A DNA stretch of 64,000 nt from Trichodesmium sp050015995 (GTDB taxonomy: Bacteria; Cyanobacteriota; Cyanobacteriia; Cyanobacteriales; Microcoleaceae), in assembly GCF_050015995.1 (NCBI RefSeq), contig NZ_JBNHEP010000085.1, forward strand, positions 1 to 64,000, given 5' to 3'. Made by a program: the position numbers and the translations under genes. Each line of letters starts with the position of its first letter. Position 1 is the stretch's first letter. The notes under the pieces are model-generated. The model was not told where the DNA came from, did not search any database, and saw only the letters and a program-made list of their open reading frames with translations. Positions 47,839-56,914 of the stretch are shown piece by piece.

Positions 47839-48597
47839 ATGAATCAGCCAAAATTTTTAGGTAAAGTATATTTAGTAGGAGCAGGACCGGGAGACCCCGG
47901 ACTAATGACACTCAAAGCCAAAGTGCTATTAGAACAAGCTGATGTTGCGATCTACGATGCTCTAGTGAGTCCTGCCATCCTGACAATGATTAACCCCAAT
48001 GCCGAAAAAATTAACGCAGGCAAACGTCGCGGTCGCCATTCCCTACAGCAAACACAAACAACTCAATTACTAATTGAAAAAGCAAAAACTCATGCAATTG
48101 TAGTACGTTTAAAAGGAGGCGACCCCTTTGTATTTGGTCGGGGTGGAGAGGAGATGGAAGACTTAATGCAAGCAGGAGTACCTGTGGAAGTTGTTCCTGG
48201 TGTTACCTCCGGTATCGCTGCACCTGCTTATGCTGGTATTCCCCTAACCCACAGAAACTATAGTTCCTCAGTTACCTTTGTTACAGGTCACGAAGCAGCA
48301 GGCAAATATCGACCAGAAGTCAATTGGCAAGCGATCGCCCACGGTTCAGAAACAATAGTGATTTATATGGGTGTTCATAACTTACACAATATTATCAAAG
48401 AACTTATCATCGCCGGGCGTTCCCCAAAAACACCCATCGCTTTAATTCAGTGGGGAACTCGACCTGAACAAAAAGAATTAATTGGCACTCTCGACAATAT
48501 TGTAGAACAAATTGAAGCCAGTGGGTTTGAAGCGCCAGCTATTGCTGTTATTGGCAATGTAGTTAATTTGCATCAAATATTAGGTAGTAGGGAATAG
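47839..48597 (+). CDS. cobA: Uroporphyrinogen-III C-methyltransferase
   Basis: SAM-dependent enzyme that methylates uroporphyrinogen III at C2 and C7 to precorrin-2, leading to siroheme and cobalamin. 252 aa, the single-domain SUMT length, without the CysG dehydrogenase part. Motifs: VYLVGAGPGDPGLMTLKA at the N-terminus, VVRLKGGDPFVFGRGGEE near 86-103, and EVVPGVTSGIAAPAYAGIPL. Flanked by repeats; no operon partner. Confidence 0.96.
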   Translation: MNQPKFLGKVYLVGAGPGDPGLMTLKAKVLLEQADVAIYDALVSPAILTMINPNAEKINAGKRRGRHSLQQTQTTQLLIEKAKTHAIVVRLKGGDPFVFGRGGEEMEDLMQAGVPVEVVPGVTSGIAAPAYAGIPLTHRNYSSSVTFVTGHEAAGKYRPEVNWQAIAHGSETIVIYMGVHNLHNIIKELIIAGRSPKTPIALIQWGTRPEQKELIGTLDNIVEQIEASGFEAPAIAVIGNVVNLHQILGSRE

Positions 48598-48701
48598 GTA
48601 GTGGAGGAGAAATTGAAATACATCAGGTCTCTTTTTCCTCGGTAGAAAGAACTTGATGTTTTATTTATCAGTAGGGTTTGCTGAAAAAATATTAGGATTC
48701 A

Positions 48702-48933
48702 TTAATGGATAATGGATAATGGATGATGGATAATGGATAATTACCTCTAGTTAAAACCGTACGGGAATTGAATATAAGGAAATATCCTAGCACTTTTCTC
48801 TTGGTCGATTGGATATGGCGAGGTTTCCTCCCCATCCCATCCTGACGAAATGCTCCGCAAACGACCGCTTTTTCCTCTTGAAAGGGGAGGCTTTAAAAGG
48901 TGAATTATTTAATTAATAATTATTCGGTAAGGA
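48702..48933. repeat. Dispersed repeat family R, long form
   Basis: Begins ATTAATGGATAATGGATGAT, contains GGCGAGGTTTCCTCCCCATC (hairpin module with an imperfect stem) and CTCCGCAAACGACCGC, ends AATTATTCGGTAA. The rest of the gap to 49230 holds nothing recognised. Confidence 0.7.
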
Positions 48934-49230
48934 GTTATATCATGTCCGCTTGAATAGTTATAAATGAAGAGGGAGGAGGGGGAAAAAGAGGGTATAAAAA
49001 GGAGAAAGTTTTTTGTTTCACTCCGCGTTATATGTGGCGTAGCGGAACGGAGTTCTATCGCTAATTATCTTAGTTACAGTCGATAGGGATATCACTATTC
49101 CTCATAATAAAGACTTTAGCCTTTATCTGTAAATGCTTTGTGAGTTAATCAGCAAGCCCTAAGTAATTTCTGAACTTGAAATAATACCTAATACCTAATA
49201 CCTACAACCAAACATCTTTTTTAAAACTGT

Positions 49231-49839
49231 ATGAATAAATTTTCACTCGCCAAAAATAATCTAGTAGCACTCATTCTTGCAGGTGGAAAAAGTTCCCGTA
49301 TGGGTAAAGATAAAGCCTTAATTCCTTGGGAAAAGATACCAATGTTAAAAAGGGTTTATCAAGTAGCAAATAAATGTACAGAAAAAGTTTATATTATGAC
49401 TCCCTGGCCGGAAAAATATCAGCCAATTTTACCTACAGAATGTGAATGGTTAACTGAGTTAAAAACTGAAGGTCCTTTAGTTGCTTTTGCTCAGGGATTA
49501 GCTCAAATTAATAGTGATTGGATTTTATTATTGGGATGTGATTTACCTCTGTTAAACTCAGATATTATTCAAACTTGGGTAACTAAATTAAACCAACTTT
49601 CTCCAGAAATTTTAGCTTTAGTTCCTCAAAAATATCAAGGGTGGGAACCATTATGTGGTTTCTATCGGCAACAGATAAAAATAGAGTTAGAAAAAACTAT
49701 TGATCAGGGTGAAAACTCGTTTCAAGAATTACTTGCTCAAATTCCAGTTCAACCATTATCTATTGATTCCGAGATAGCAAAAATGTTGTTTAATTGTAAT
49801 ACTCCTTCAGACTTAGATCGTTCATCAATGGATAATTGA
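49231..49839 (+). CDS. mobA: Molybdenum cofactor guanylyltransferase
   Basis: Transfers GMP from GTP to molybdopterin to make MGD, used by nitrate reductase-type enzymes. 202 aa. The nucleotide motif LILAGGKSSRMGKDKALIPW lies near 13-32, and ILLLGCDLPLLNSDII contains the metal-binding Asp near 105-110. The last codons (SSMDN-stop) are read from the start of an R-family repeat, so the native C-terminus has been replaced by a few residues. The catalytic core is intact. Confidence 0.93.
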   Translation: MNKFSLAKNNLVALILAGGKSSRMGKDKALIPWEKIPMLKRVYQVANKCTEKVYIMTPWPEKYQPILPTECEWLTELKTEGPLVAFAQGLAQINSDWILLLGCDLPLLNSDIIQTWVTKLNQLSPEILALVPQKYQGWEPLCGFYRQQIKIELEKTIDQGENSFQELLAQIPVQPLSIDSEIAKMLFNCNTPSDLDRSSMDN

Positions 49840-50040
49840 TAATGGATAATTACCTCTGGTTAAAACCGCAATGGAATTGAATATAAGGAAATATCCTAGC
49901 ACTTTTCAATTGGGGAGATTGGATATGGTTAGATAACCCATCTATCCCATCCTAGGTCATGCTCCGCAAACGACCGCTCTCTCCCCTTGAAACAGGAGGC
50001 TTTAAAGGGTGAATTATTTAATTAATAATTATTAATTATT
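49826..50040. repeat. Dispersed repeat family R overlapping mobA end
   Basis: Begins TCATCAATGGATAATTGATA, which encodes the last residues and stop of mobA. The hairpin module here reads GGTTA-GA-TAACC rather than GGCGAGG...CCTCGCC, yet stays palindromic. Ends AATTATTTAATTAATAATTA. Confidence 0.7.
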
Positions 50041-50111
50041 AATTTGTAAAAGAGGTAAAAACAGCTATTCAGTTGAGTTAAGCGAAGGGCGAAACCCAAC
50101 CCACGTCTACT

Positions 50112-51611
50112 TTACTTTTCACTTAAACCATACTTATCTATCAAAGCATCCCTTGCTTGCTCCCGGTCATCAAAATGAATTTTTTCTGTACCGAGAATTT
50201 GATAATCTTCATGACCTTTTCCTGCTATTAATACCCCATCTCCAGATTGAGCTTCCATAATAGCAGCATGAATAGCTTGAGAGCGATCGCCTATTACCAA
50301 AGGTTTAACTTCTGGGGATATTCCCTCCAAGATATCCTGTAAAATTTTTTCCGGGTCTTCAGTGCGGGGGTTATCAGAAGTAACCACAGCTAAATCTGAT
50401 AATTCAGCAGCAATTTTACCCATTTTTGGTCGCTTAGTGCGGTCGCGATCGCCTCCACAACCAAACACACAAATCATCCGACCAGGAATAAAAGGTCGCG
50501 CTGCTTTTAACAAATTTTCTAAACTATCAGGAGTATGAGCATAATCAACTATTACACTTACATCTTGCTCTTCTCTAACCTGTACCTTTTCCATCCGACC
50601 AGGTACTCCGGAAAATTCTGATAACTGAGCGATCGTCATTGGCAAATCTAAACCCAAATGTAAAGTTGCTCCCACCGCAGCTAACATATTAGATAAATTG
50701 TACTGTCCTACCAATGGCAAAGTAAAAGGAATCTCGCCCTGGGGAGTATGCAAAATTCCCTTAACTCCTGTAGGTTTGTATTCTAAATCTGATGCCCACA
50801 AATCGGCGGAAGTGTCACTCGTGCTGTAACTCCAAACCTTTTCCGACTCTAATCTGGCAATTAACTTTTTGCCATAGGGGTCATCAGCGTTAACTATCGC
50901 CCTACCCTTGAGATAGTCTGAACTAAACAGCAACGCTTTCGCCTCAAAGTAATCATCCATATCTTTGTGATAGTCGAGATGGTCTTGCGTCAAATTAGTA
51001 AATACTGCCACCTCATAAGTACAACCCCAAACTCGCTTTTGATCTAGAGAATGGGAACTAACTTCCATCACTCCATATTTACTACCTGCTACTAATGCTT
51101 GTGCTAGTTGCTTTTGCAATTCTACTGGGAAAGGTGTAGTGTAAGCTGCCGTTTCTGCAAATCCTGGCCAACGCGCATAAAGGGTGCCGAATAAAGCGGT
51201 AGGTAGTTGAGCATTATTGAGAAGAAATTCGACTAAATGGGTAGTGGTGGTTTTGCCGTTAGTACCGGTAATACCTACCATTTTCATTTTTTGCCCAGGG
51301 TAGTCATAGAAAGCAGCAGCAATTTCTGGGCAAGTTTGACTCATGTCAGCAACTGGAATAACACACTCATTTTTTGCTTGATGTTTTTGAGCTGCCGAAT
51401 GAGAAACTATAGCTCCCACGGCGCCATTAGCGATCGCGCTTGACCAGAAGTCTCCCCCATCAACGCGGGTGCCTGGCATTCCTAAGAATAAATCCCCTGG
51501 TTGACAAGCATGGGAATTTGTGGCTAAACCTTGAATTTCTGTTTCTAAAGCTTGATGATTATTGGCAAGTGAAATACTTGGAACTTTTGCTAATAATTCT
51601 CTCAATTTCAT
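50112..51611 (-). CDS. murE: UDP-MurNAc-tripeptide synthetase
   Basis: ATP-dependent ligase adding the third residue to UDP-MurNAc-dipeptide in the cytoplasm. 499 aa. P-loop GITGTNGKTTTTHLVEF near 113-129; MEVSSHSLDQKRV in the central domain. The substrate motif DNPRTEDP near 409-416 is the form associated with meso-diaminopimelate addition, which fits dapF in the same window. C-terminal GKGHEDYQ is typical. Start ATG at 51611 begins MKLRELLAKVPSI. Confidence 0.97.
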   Translation of the reverse strand: MKLRELLAKVPSISLANNHQALETEIQGLATNSHACQPGDLFLGMPGTRVDGGDFWSSAIANGAVGAIVSHSAAQKHQAKNECVIPVADMSQTCPEIAAAFYDYPGQKMKMVGITGTNGKTTTTHLVEFLLNNAQLPTALFGTLYARWPGFAETAAYTTPFPVELQKQLAQALVAGSKYGVMEVSSHSLDQKRVWGCTYEVAVFTNLTQDHLDYHKDMDDYFEAKALLFSSDYLKGRAIVNADDPYGKKLIARLESEKVWSYSTSDTSADLWASDLEYKPTGVKGILHTPQGEIPFTLPLVGQYNLSNMLAAVGATLHLGLDLPMTIAQLSEFSGVPGRMEKVQVREEQDVSVIVDYAHTPDSLENLLKAARPFIPGRMICVFGCGGDRDRTKRPKMGKIAAELSDLAVVTSDNPRTEDPEKILQDILEGISPEVKPLVIGDRSQAIHAAIMEAQSGDGVLIAGKGHEDYQILGTEKIHFDDREQARDALIDKYGLSEK

Positions 51612-51726
51612 ATTAGTAACTCCGATAGTTTTTTTTAAGTTTTTTTATCTAGAATTTTTACTTTATTTTTGTTTAATGAAATCTATAAAATATTTGCTCA
51701 ACAAAATTTGGTTCTCCTGCTCGCGT

Positions 51727-51825
51727 AATGATGAGAATATATATTTTTTTCCCACACTTCCCACACTCCCAACACTTCTGACACCCCCCACACTTCCTAT
51801 ACCATTACTATGCACCATCATCAAT
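51727..51825. repeat. C-rich repeat with TGCATAGTAATGG ends
   Basis: Second copy of the 13400-13550 layout: GTAATGATGAGAATATATAT at one side, CTATACCATTACTATGCACC at the other, and a CCCACACTTCCCACACTCCC centre. A small plus-strand frame here is not a gene. No other gene in 51612-51968. Confidence 0.55.
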
Positions 51826-51968
51826 TTTTTTATGGGCGGGTTTTGTCTTCTGGTTATTAATGGCAGCCCAAGAAATCTTGTTGTTTAACCCGCCAGTTGA
51901 ACTTTTGATTTATTCAATAAATTAGGCTTAACAACCATAAGGATTTTTTTGTTATCTATAGCAAAAAT

Positions 51969-52244
51969 TTACAAATATTTTTGTAACATTTGCTGCAATT
52001 TTCTCACTGGCATTCGAGGAGAGGGGCGTGGTATGAGCTTTTCGGTTGTTGTATCTGTCTGTGATACGCAAAGTACAGGTACTTCATATTGATAGGCTTG
52101 AAACCAGTCATCACGAGTGGTAATGTCTCTAACCTCTAACTTGAATTTACAGAGGTTTTCGGGGTCTTTCAGTATTTCTTCGAGTTTTTCTTGAAGTCCT
52201 TCACAGAGGTGACAGCCTGGTTTACTATATAAGATTAGGTTCAT
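51969..52244 (-). CDS. Glutaredoxin-like protein (DUF836 type)
   Basis: 91 aa thioredoxin-fold protein. MNLILYSKPGCHLCEGLQEK has the CxxC active site (C10-H-L-C13), and YEVPVLCVSQTD has the cis-proline motif VPV. The C-terminus is RMPVRKLQQMLQKYL. Presumed thiol-disulfide or glutathione-linked oxidoreductase; substrate unknown. Same strand as murE but 360 bp away, across a repeat. Confidence 0.85.
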   Translation of the reverse strand: MNLILYSKPGCHLCEGLQEKLEEILKDPENLCKFKLEVRDITTRDDWFQAYQYEVPVLCVSQTDTTTEKLIPRPSPRMPVRKLQQMLQKYL

Positions 52245-52329
52245 AATTTAGATTAAATTCTGGAAAATTTGTTAGTTTAATTATTCTATATCCTTTATCT
52301 TCTTTTTTCCTCCTATTCCCCACTACCTA

Positions 52330-53046
52330 CTACCTATTCCTTTTTGATGTTGAGCAAAAATGCTGCAAAATATTACTGCGAAAATTCTGTAATTCGGTCG
52401 AGGGATTCTTAACTGCAAATGCTTCCGATAAAGCATCAGAAAATAAATTACGTTCAGCCCAAAATTTAACTTTAGCCAAAGCAATAGTTTCTGGTGTAGC
52501 TTTTGCTTGCTTTAAACGAGTATCAAGTTTTTCTAACTCTTGAGTAATCACCTGACGTTCTAGAACATCCATAACTCTAAAAGTAATTCGTAAAGTAGGA
52601 AAAGAATACTCAGAAGCACTTGAATCATATATTCTCCAATAATAAGTATTACCAGGTTTTAATGATTCCCCATTGTAAATAATTATTTGCTGATTATCTT
52701 GAACTTTTTCAGCCCACAAAACCTGCTGACTATTAGCTGGACGAATCTCAATTAACTGCAATTGTCCTTGCCAAATAAATGTCGGACGAGTATTCCAAAT
52801 TTTTCCCTCGACTTCTATTAAACCAGGAGAAACCAAACAGAAACTACCATTTCGAGTAGCACCATCTTTGGGGGTTACTGGTGGGTCTTCATCCGATCGA
52901 TAAAATGAATCTTGAAAAACTTTTTCCCACGGATCGTTAGTACGATTATTTTCGGGAATATTTTGTGCTTTAATTATAGATGAAGTTCCGAAAATTGCTA
53001 TTGTTAATGATAGGCAAAATAGCAGTGAATTGAGTTTTTTATTCAT
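52330..53046 (-). CDS. Secreted DUF928-like protein, tandem copy 1
   Basis: 238 aa from the ATG at 53046 (MNKKLNSLLFCLSLTIAIFG), 7 nt after AAGAG; a longer frame reaching 53154 reads through the leader. Signal peptide ~1-27 (cut after KAQ or nearby). The domain includes DPPVTPKDGATR, FCLVSPGLIEVE, RPTFIWQGQLQLIEIR, PGNTYYWRIYD, and a helical C-terminus LEKLDTRLKQAKATPETIAL. It resembles the DUF928 family of cyanobacteria in layout, but I am not sure of the family. Likely periplasmic or exported; function unknown. Nearly identical to copy 2 over its 3' ~400 bp. Confidence 0.7.
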   Translation of the reverse strand: MNKKLNSLLFCLSLTIAIFGTSSIIKAQNIPENNRTNDPWEKVFQDSFYRSDEDPPVTPKDGATRNGSFCLVSPGLIEVEGKIWNTRPTFIWQGQLQLIEIRPANSQQVLWAEKVQDNQQIIIYNGESLKPGNTYYWRIYDSSASEYSFPTLRITFRVMDVLERQVITQELEKLDTRLKQAKATPETIALAKVKFWAERNLFSDALSEAFAVKNPSTELQNFRSNILQHFCSTSKRNR

Positions 53047-53140
53047 AAAAATACTCTTGTTAATATTGTGATAGTAGTCACATAAGGAAGAAAATTGTGG
53101 TAGTTGAAATGATGGTATACTGCAAATAATATGATCATAT
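53047..53140 (-). promoter_or_regulatory. Conserved leader with CRP-like palindrome
   Basis: About 95 bp conserved upstream of all three paralogues (also 53937-54024 and 55187-55270). In this copy TGTGATAGTAGTCACA at 53067-53082 is a perfect TGTGA-N6-TCACA, the consensus of CRP-type regulators. The other two copies have TTTGA-N6-TCACA. It lies only 21-36 bp before the ATG. Confidence 0.4.
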
Positions 53141-53192
53141 ATACTTAATACCATACCCTTTGTCGCTTTATATTCTTTTTTCTACCTACTCC

Positions 53193-53936
53193 CTACTGCA
53201 TTTTTGGCTTTGAGCAAAAATGCTGCAAAATATTACTGCGAAAATTCTGCAATTCAGTCGAGGGATTCTTAACTGCAAATGCTTCCGATAAAGCATCAGA
53301 AAATAAATTACGTTCAGCCCAAAATTTAACTTTAGCCAAAGCAATAGTTTCTGGTGTAGCTTTTGCTTGCTTTAAACGAGTATCAAGTTTTTCTAACTCT
53401 TGAGTAATCACCTGACGTTCTAGAACATCCATAACTCTAAAAGTAATTCGTAAAGTAGGAAAAGAATACTCAGAAGCACTTGAATCATATATTCTCCAAT
53501 AATAAGTATTACCAGGTTTTAATGATTCCCCATTGTAAATAATTATTTGCTGATTATCTTGAACTTTTTCAGCCCACAAAACCTGCTGACTATTAGCTGG
53601 ACGAATCTCAATTAACTGCAATTGTCCTTGCCAAATAAATGTTGGACGAGTATTCCAAATAAATGTCGGACTAGTATCCGAAATTTTATCCTCGACTTCT
53701 ATTAAACCAGGAGAAACCAAACAGAAACTACTACTTCCCTCTCGAGTAGCACCTTCTTTGGGAGTTACTGGTGGGTCTTCATCCGATCGATAAAATGAAT
53801 CTTGAAAAACTTTTTCCCACCGATCGTTAGTATTATTATTTTCGGGAATATTTTGTGCTTTAATTATAGATGAAATTCCGAAAATTGCTATTGTTAATGA
53901 TAGGCAAAATAGCAGCAAATTGAGTTTTTTATTCAT
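53193..53936 (-). CDS. Secreted DUF928-like protein, tandem copy 2
   Basis: 247 aa, same start context and signal peptide as copy 1 (MNKKLNLLLFCLSLTIAIFG). Compared with copy 1 it has an extra nine residues, so that FIW occurs twice (SPTFIWNTRPTFIWQGQL), and GATREGSSS in place of GATRNGS. The 3' half is almost identical to copy 1 at the DNA level (about three differences in ~410 bp), pointing to recent duplication or gene conversion. Confidence 0.7.
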   Translation of the reverse strand: MNKKLNLLLFCLSLTIAIFGISSIIKAQNIPENNNTNDRWEKVFQDSFYRSDEDPPVTPKEGATREGSSSFCLVSPGLIEVEDKISDTSPTFIWNTRPTFIWQGQLQLIEIRPANSQQVLWAEKVQDNQQIIIYNGESLKPGNTYYWRIYDSSASEYSFPTLRITFRVMDVLERQVITQELEKLDTRLKQAKATPETIALAKVKFWAERNLFSDALSEAFAVKNPSTELQNFRSNILQHFCSKPKMQ

Positions 53937-54445
53937 AACAATACTCTTGTTAATATTTTGATAGTAGTCACATAAGGAAGAAAATTGTGGTAATTGAAAT
54001 GATGGTATACTGCAAATAATATAATATCATAATCAAAATTCGGTAAGTGAGAAAGCATCCTGTATCTTGAGTGGGTCTTAGATTCTGGAGGAGTTGTGTA
54101 TGGTATGATATCAAGTCCGGTTGAATAGTTATAAATAACAAGCGAGTCCTCACTCCTCAGTCCTTAGGAGAGAAGAGGATAGAGTTTGAAGATATTAATA
54201 TGATCGAGTTTTTTCTGACTAATTATCCGGAGACGATATGAGAGATTAGGGAGAGGAGGAAAAATTTGCTCTTAATATCTTAAAATTAACTAACATCTGG
54301 AAAAAGATTACTGAATCCTACTAATCACTTAATAGGTAATCTGAGCAAGTTAAGTATAGCATCTTTTTTGGGAATTGGTATTACCTCGACAAACCCATTC
54401 AAATATACTTAATACCATACCCTTTCTCGCTTTATCTTCTTTTTT

Positions 54446-55186
54446 CTACCTACTCCTTTTTGGCTTTGAGCAAAAATGCTGCAAAATATTACTACGAAAA
54501 TCCTGCAATTCAGTCGAGGGATTCTTAACTGTAAATGCTTCCGATAAAGCATCAGAAAATAAATTACGTTCAGCCCAAAATTTAACTTTAGCCAAAGCAA
54601 TAGTTTCTGGTGTAGCTTTCGCTTGTTTTAAACGAGTATCAAGTTTTTCTAACTCTTGAGTAATCACCTCACGTTCTAGAACATCCATAACTCTAAAACG
54701 CTCTCCTGCTAGTACATTAGGAAAAGTCTCCTCTGAATCAAATACTCTCAAATAATAAGTATTACCAGGTTGTAATGGTTCCCCATTGTAAATAATTATT
54801 TGCTGATTACCTTGAACTTTTTCAGCCCACAAAACCTCCTCATTATTAGCTACTAGATGAATCTCAATTAGCTGCAATTGTCTTTGCCAAATAAATGTCG
54901 GACGAGTATTCCAAATTAATGTCGGACGAGTATCCGAAATTTTCTCCTCGACTTCTATTAAACCAGGAGAAACTAAACACAACCACTTACCCCGACTAAT
55001 ACCTTCTTTAGGGGTTACTGGTGGGTCTTCTGAATATTCATAAAATGAATCTTTAAAAACTTTTTTCCACCGATCTTTAGTATGATTTATTTCGGGAATA
55101 TTTTGTGTTTTTATTATGAATAAAGCTCCGAAAAATGCTATTATTAATGATACAAAAAATAGCATTGAATTGAGTTTTTTATGCAT
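54446..55186 (-). CDS. Secreted DUF928-like protein, tandem copy 3
   Basis: 246 aa from the ATG at 55186 (MHKKLNSMLFFVSLIIAFFG), matching the start of copies 1 and 2; the longer frame to 55327 reads through the leader. The most diverged copy: FYEYSEDPPVTPKEGISRGK, doubled IW motif (RPTLIWNTRPTFIWQRQ), and SEETFPNVLAGERFRVMD before the shared helical C-terminus. It is separated from copy 2 by about 510 bp without a gene. Confidence 0.7.
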   Translation of the reverse strand: MHKKLNSMLFFVSLIIAFFGALFIIKTQNIPEINHTKDRWKKVFKDSFYEYSEDPPVTPKEGISRGKWLCLVSPGLIEVEEKISDTRPTLIWNTRPTFIWQRQLQLIEIHLVANNEEVLWAEKVQGNQQIIIYNGEPLQPGNTYYLRVFDSEETFPNVLAGERFRVMDVLEREVITQELEKLDTRLKQAKATPETIALAKVKFWAERNLFSDALSEAFTVKNPSTELQDFRSNILQHFCSKPKRSR

Positions 55187-55270
55187 AAAAAACCTCTTGT
55201 TAATATTTTGAGAGTAGTCACATAAGGAAGAAAATTGTGGTAATTGAAATGATGCTAGACGGCAAATAAT

Positions 55271-55585
55271 ATGATCATAAAAATTCGGTATGTGGGAAAC
55301 CATCCTGTACTGAAAAAGCAGCCTCAATGGTCAGTGACCGGAGAGAGTAGTGGCGATATAGCAGTCGAAGCAAAGGTTAGGACATCTCTAAATCCTGAAA
55401 TCCTTTGACAGTTTACTATTCCCTATTCCCTATTCCCTATTCCCTAGCGCGGAGCGCTATAGAAAGCGCCTTAGGATCTGAGTGCTGTATTCCTACTACG
55501 GTAGGGTACTGGCAATGTGGCCGTTTTGCCTGATGGTATACTTTGTAAACGGGCAATGTGAAAAACTTGGCTTGAGCCAGTTTTA
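55271..55585. other. Gap before the long R repeat
   Basis: Holds a TATTCCC heptamer run (55413-55443) and G+C-rich scraps (GCGCGGAGCGCTATAGAAAGCG). No gene recognised. Confidence 0.35.
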
Positions 55586-55883
55586 CCGAATAATTAATAA
55601 TTAATAATTAAATAATTCGCGCCTTGAAGCCTCCCCTTGGATAGGGGAAAAAGCGGTCGTTTGCGTTAGCGCAGCTCCTCTGCAAGAGGCAGCAGTCCGT
55701 TAGGATGGGATGGCGAGGTCTCCGTTCCCTCCGGGACGCTATCCTACGGAATGCTCCGCAAACGCGTTTCATGTCGCGCAGCGAAACGCTAGTCTCCAAT
55801 CGACCAAGAGAAAAGAAAATATTCCTTATATTCAATTCCCGTAGGGTTAAAACCCGAGGTAATTATCAATTATCCATTAATGA
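55586..55883. repeat. Dispersed repeat family R, longest form, inverted
   Basis: TTACCGAATAATTAATAATT, GCGCCTTGAAGCCTCCCCTT, AGCGGTCGTTTGCG, then an enlarged G+C-rich hairpin region (AGGATGGGATGGCGAGG, CGTTCCCTCCGGGACGC, CGCGTTTCATGTCGCG), ending AATTATCCATTAATG. The minus-strand frame across it is an artefact. Confidence 0.7.
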
Positions 55884-56099
55884 AAACTCCTAATCGCAAA
55901 TCCACCCCACTTTAGTCCGTGAAGTGTCAATTCCTTGAGAATCTTACTGTAAACTTGGGTCAATATCTACCTCTATTTCCTCCTTATTACTTAATACTTA
56001 ATAAATACTAATGTTACCGGATATAATCTAGTATAGAGTGTTAAATTTAGGAGACATACAAAGAAATCGGGTTTCTGGGACAAATCCTTGGTTTGAACA

Positions 56100-56204
56100 A
56101 TAGATATCTCCAGAAAAGAAGGAGTAGGTCCGAGGTAGGGGAAAATAATTGATGATTTCTGTACGATAATTGATTTGATTTTTTCTTATTGGAGATGTCT
56201 AATA
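56100..56204. mobile_element. MITE-like element, AATAGACATCTCC family
   Basis: Inverted ends: ATAGATATCTCC at the left and GGAGATGTCTAAT at the right. The interior GATTTCTG..ATTGATTTGATTTT is shared with 59732-59850 and 63144-63253. Confidence 0.6.
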
Positions 56205-56299
56205 GACATCTACGAAAAAACTGGATTGGGCACGACGCCTCGCCTGAGTAAGTTCTGAAATTAAATTTTGGGTAGCTCTTGAGCGCCAAAATTGGATAC

Positions 56300-56751
56300 A
56301 AGCTTCGCCCATAGACTAGAGCAGTCAAAGCTCGCTTGTGATTTGACATTATAGCTGATACATTTAAGTCTTCTATTACTATCTGGCTGTGGTTAAGTGC
56401 CAAGTAAGTAGTTAGTTTATGCAATGTATCTTTCCTGATGTCAGTTATCCTGTTGTATAACTGAGCTATTTTGAGTTGCGCTTTTTTCCAATTATTAGAA
56501 AACTTGACTTTATTTCGGTTCAAATATTGCAACCAAGAGAGTTTAGCTTCTAACTTTTTGGGCGTTGCATATTTGTGGGATGAATTGTAGTTTTGGAGAA
56601 AGAGGAAGTAAAAGATGGGATTTACCTATTCCCAAAAGTTTCATCCCTTGATTGAGTAACGCCACTTTTTGTAAGATTTCGCACCAACAAAAACCTCACC
56701 AGTGGATAACGTGGCTAGAGATTTTACACCTAAATCTACACCCGTCTCCAG
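56300..56751 (-). pseudogene. TnpB (IS605/IS607 OrfB) fragment
   Basis: On the minus strand the sequence from 56751 reads LETGVDLGVKSLATLSTGEV, the RuvC-I segment of TnpB, then a stop. In another frame it continues KLSWLQYLNRNKVKFSNNWK, NRITDIRKDTLHKLTTYLAL, QIVIEDLNVSAIMSNHK (RuvC-II region with the conserved E-D-L-N), after which homology stops. The N-terminus is missing: the coding sequence breaks at 56752, where a MITE-like element begins. Dead remnant of an RNA-guided nuclease gene of the TnpB family. Confidence 0.8.
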
Positions 56752-56752
56752 T

Positions 56753-56914
56753 CATATCATGTCCGTTTATATCGTTTGTGTAAAAGTTAGCGTAAATATC
56801 AACAGGAAATTTAAGTTTTTTCTTGCTCTTAAACCTTCCTCCCTCTCGTCCCTCTTCTCTGTTCCCTGTTCCCTACCTTTGCTATACAATACCGATGCTA
56901 CCGGACATGATATC
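56753..56914. mobile_element. MITE-like element, ATATCATGTCCG ends
   Basis: CATATCATGTCCG at 56753-56765 and CGGACATGATATC at 56902-56914 are inverted. Related ends (ATGCTACCGGATATGAT, TATCAAGTCCGGTTGAATAG, ATCATGTCCGCTTGAATAG) occur near 57450, 54110 and 48940. It contains a TTCCCTGTTCCCT heptamer. It adjoins the broken tnpB. Confidence 0.6.

Noticed and set aside
53047..53154. 36-codon N-terminal extension of tandem copy 1 (and the longer one of copy 3 to 55327)
   Set aside because: The signal peptide begins at MNKKLN/MHKKLN in all three copies; the extensions read through the conserved leader.
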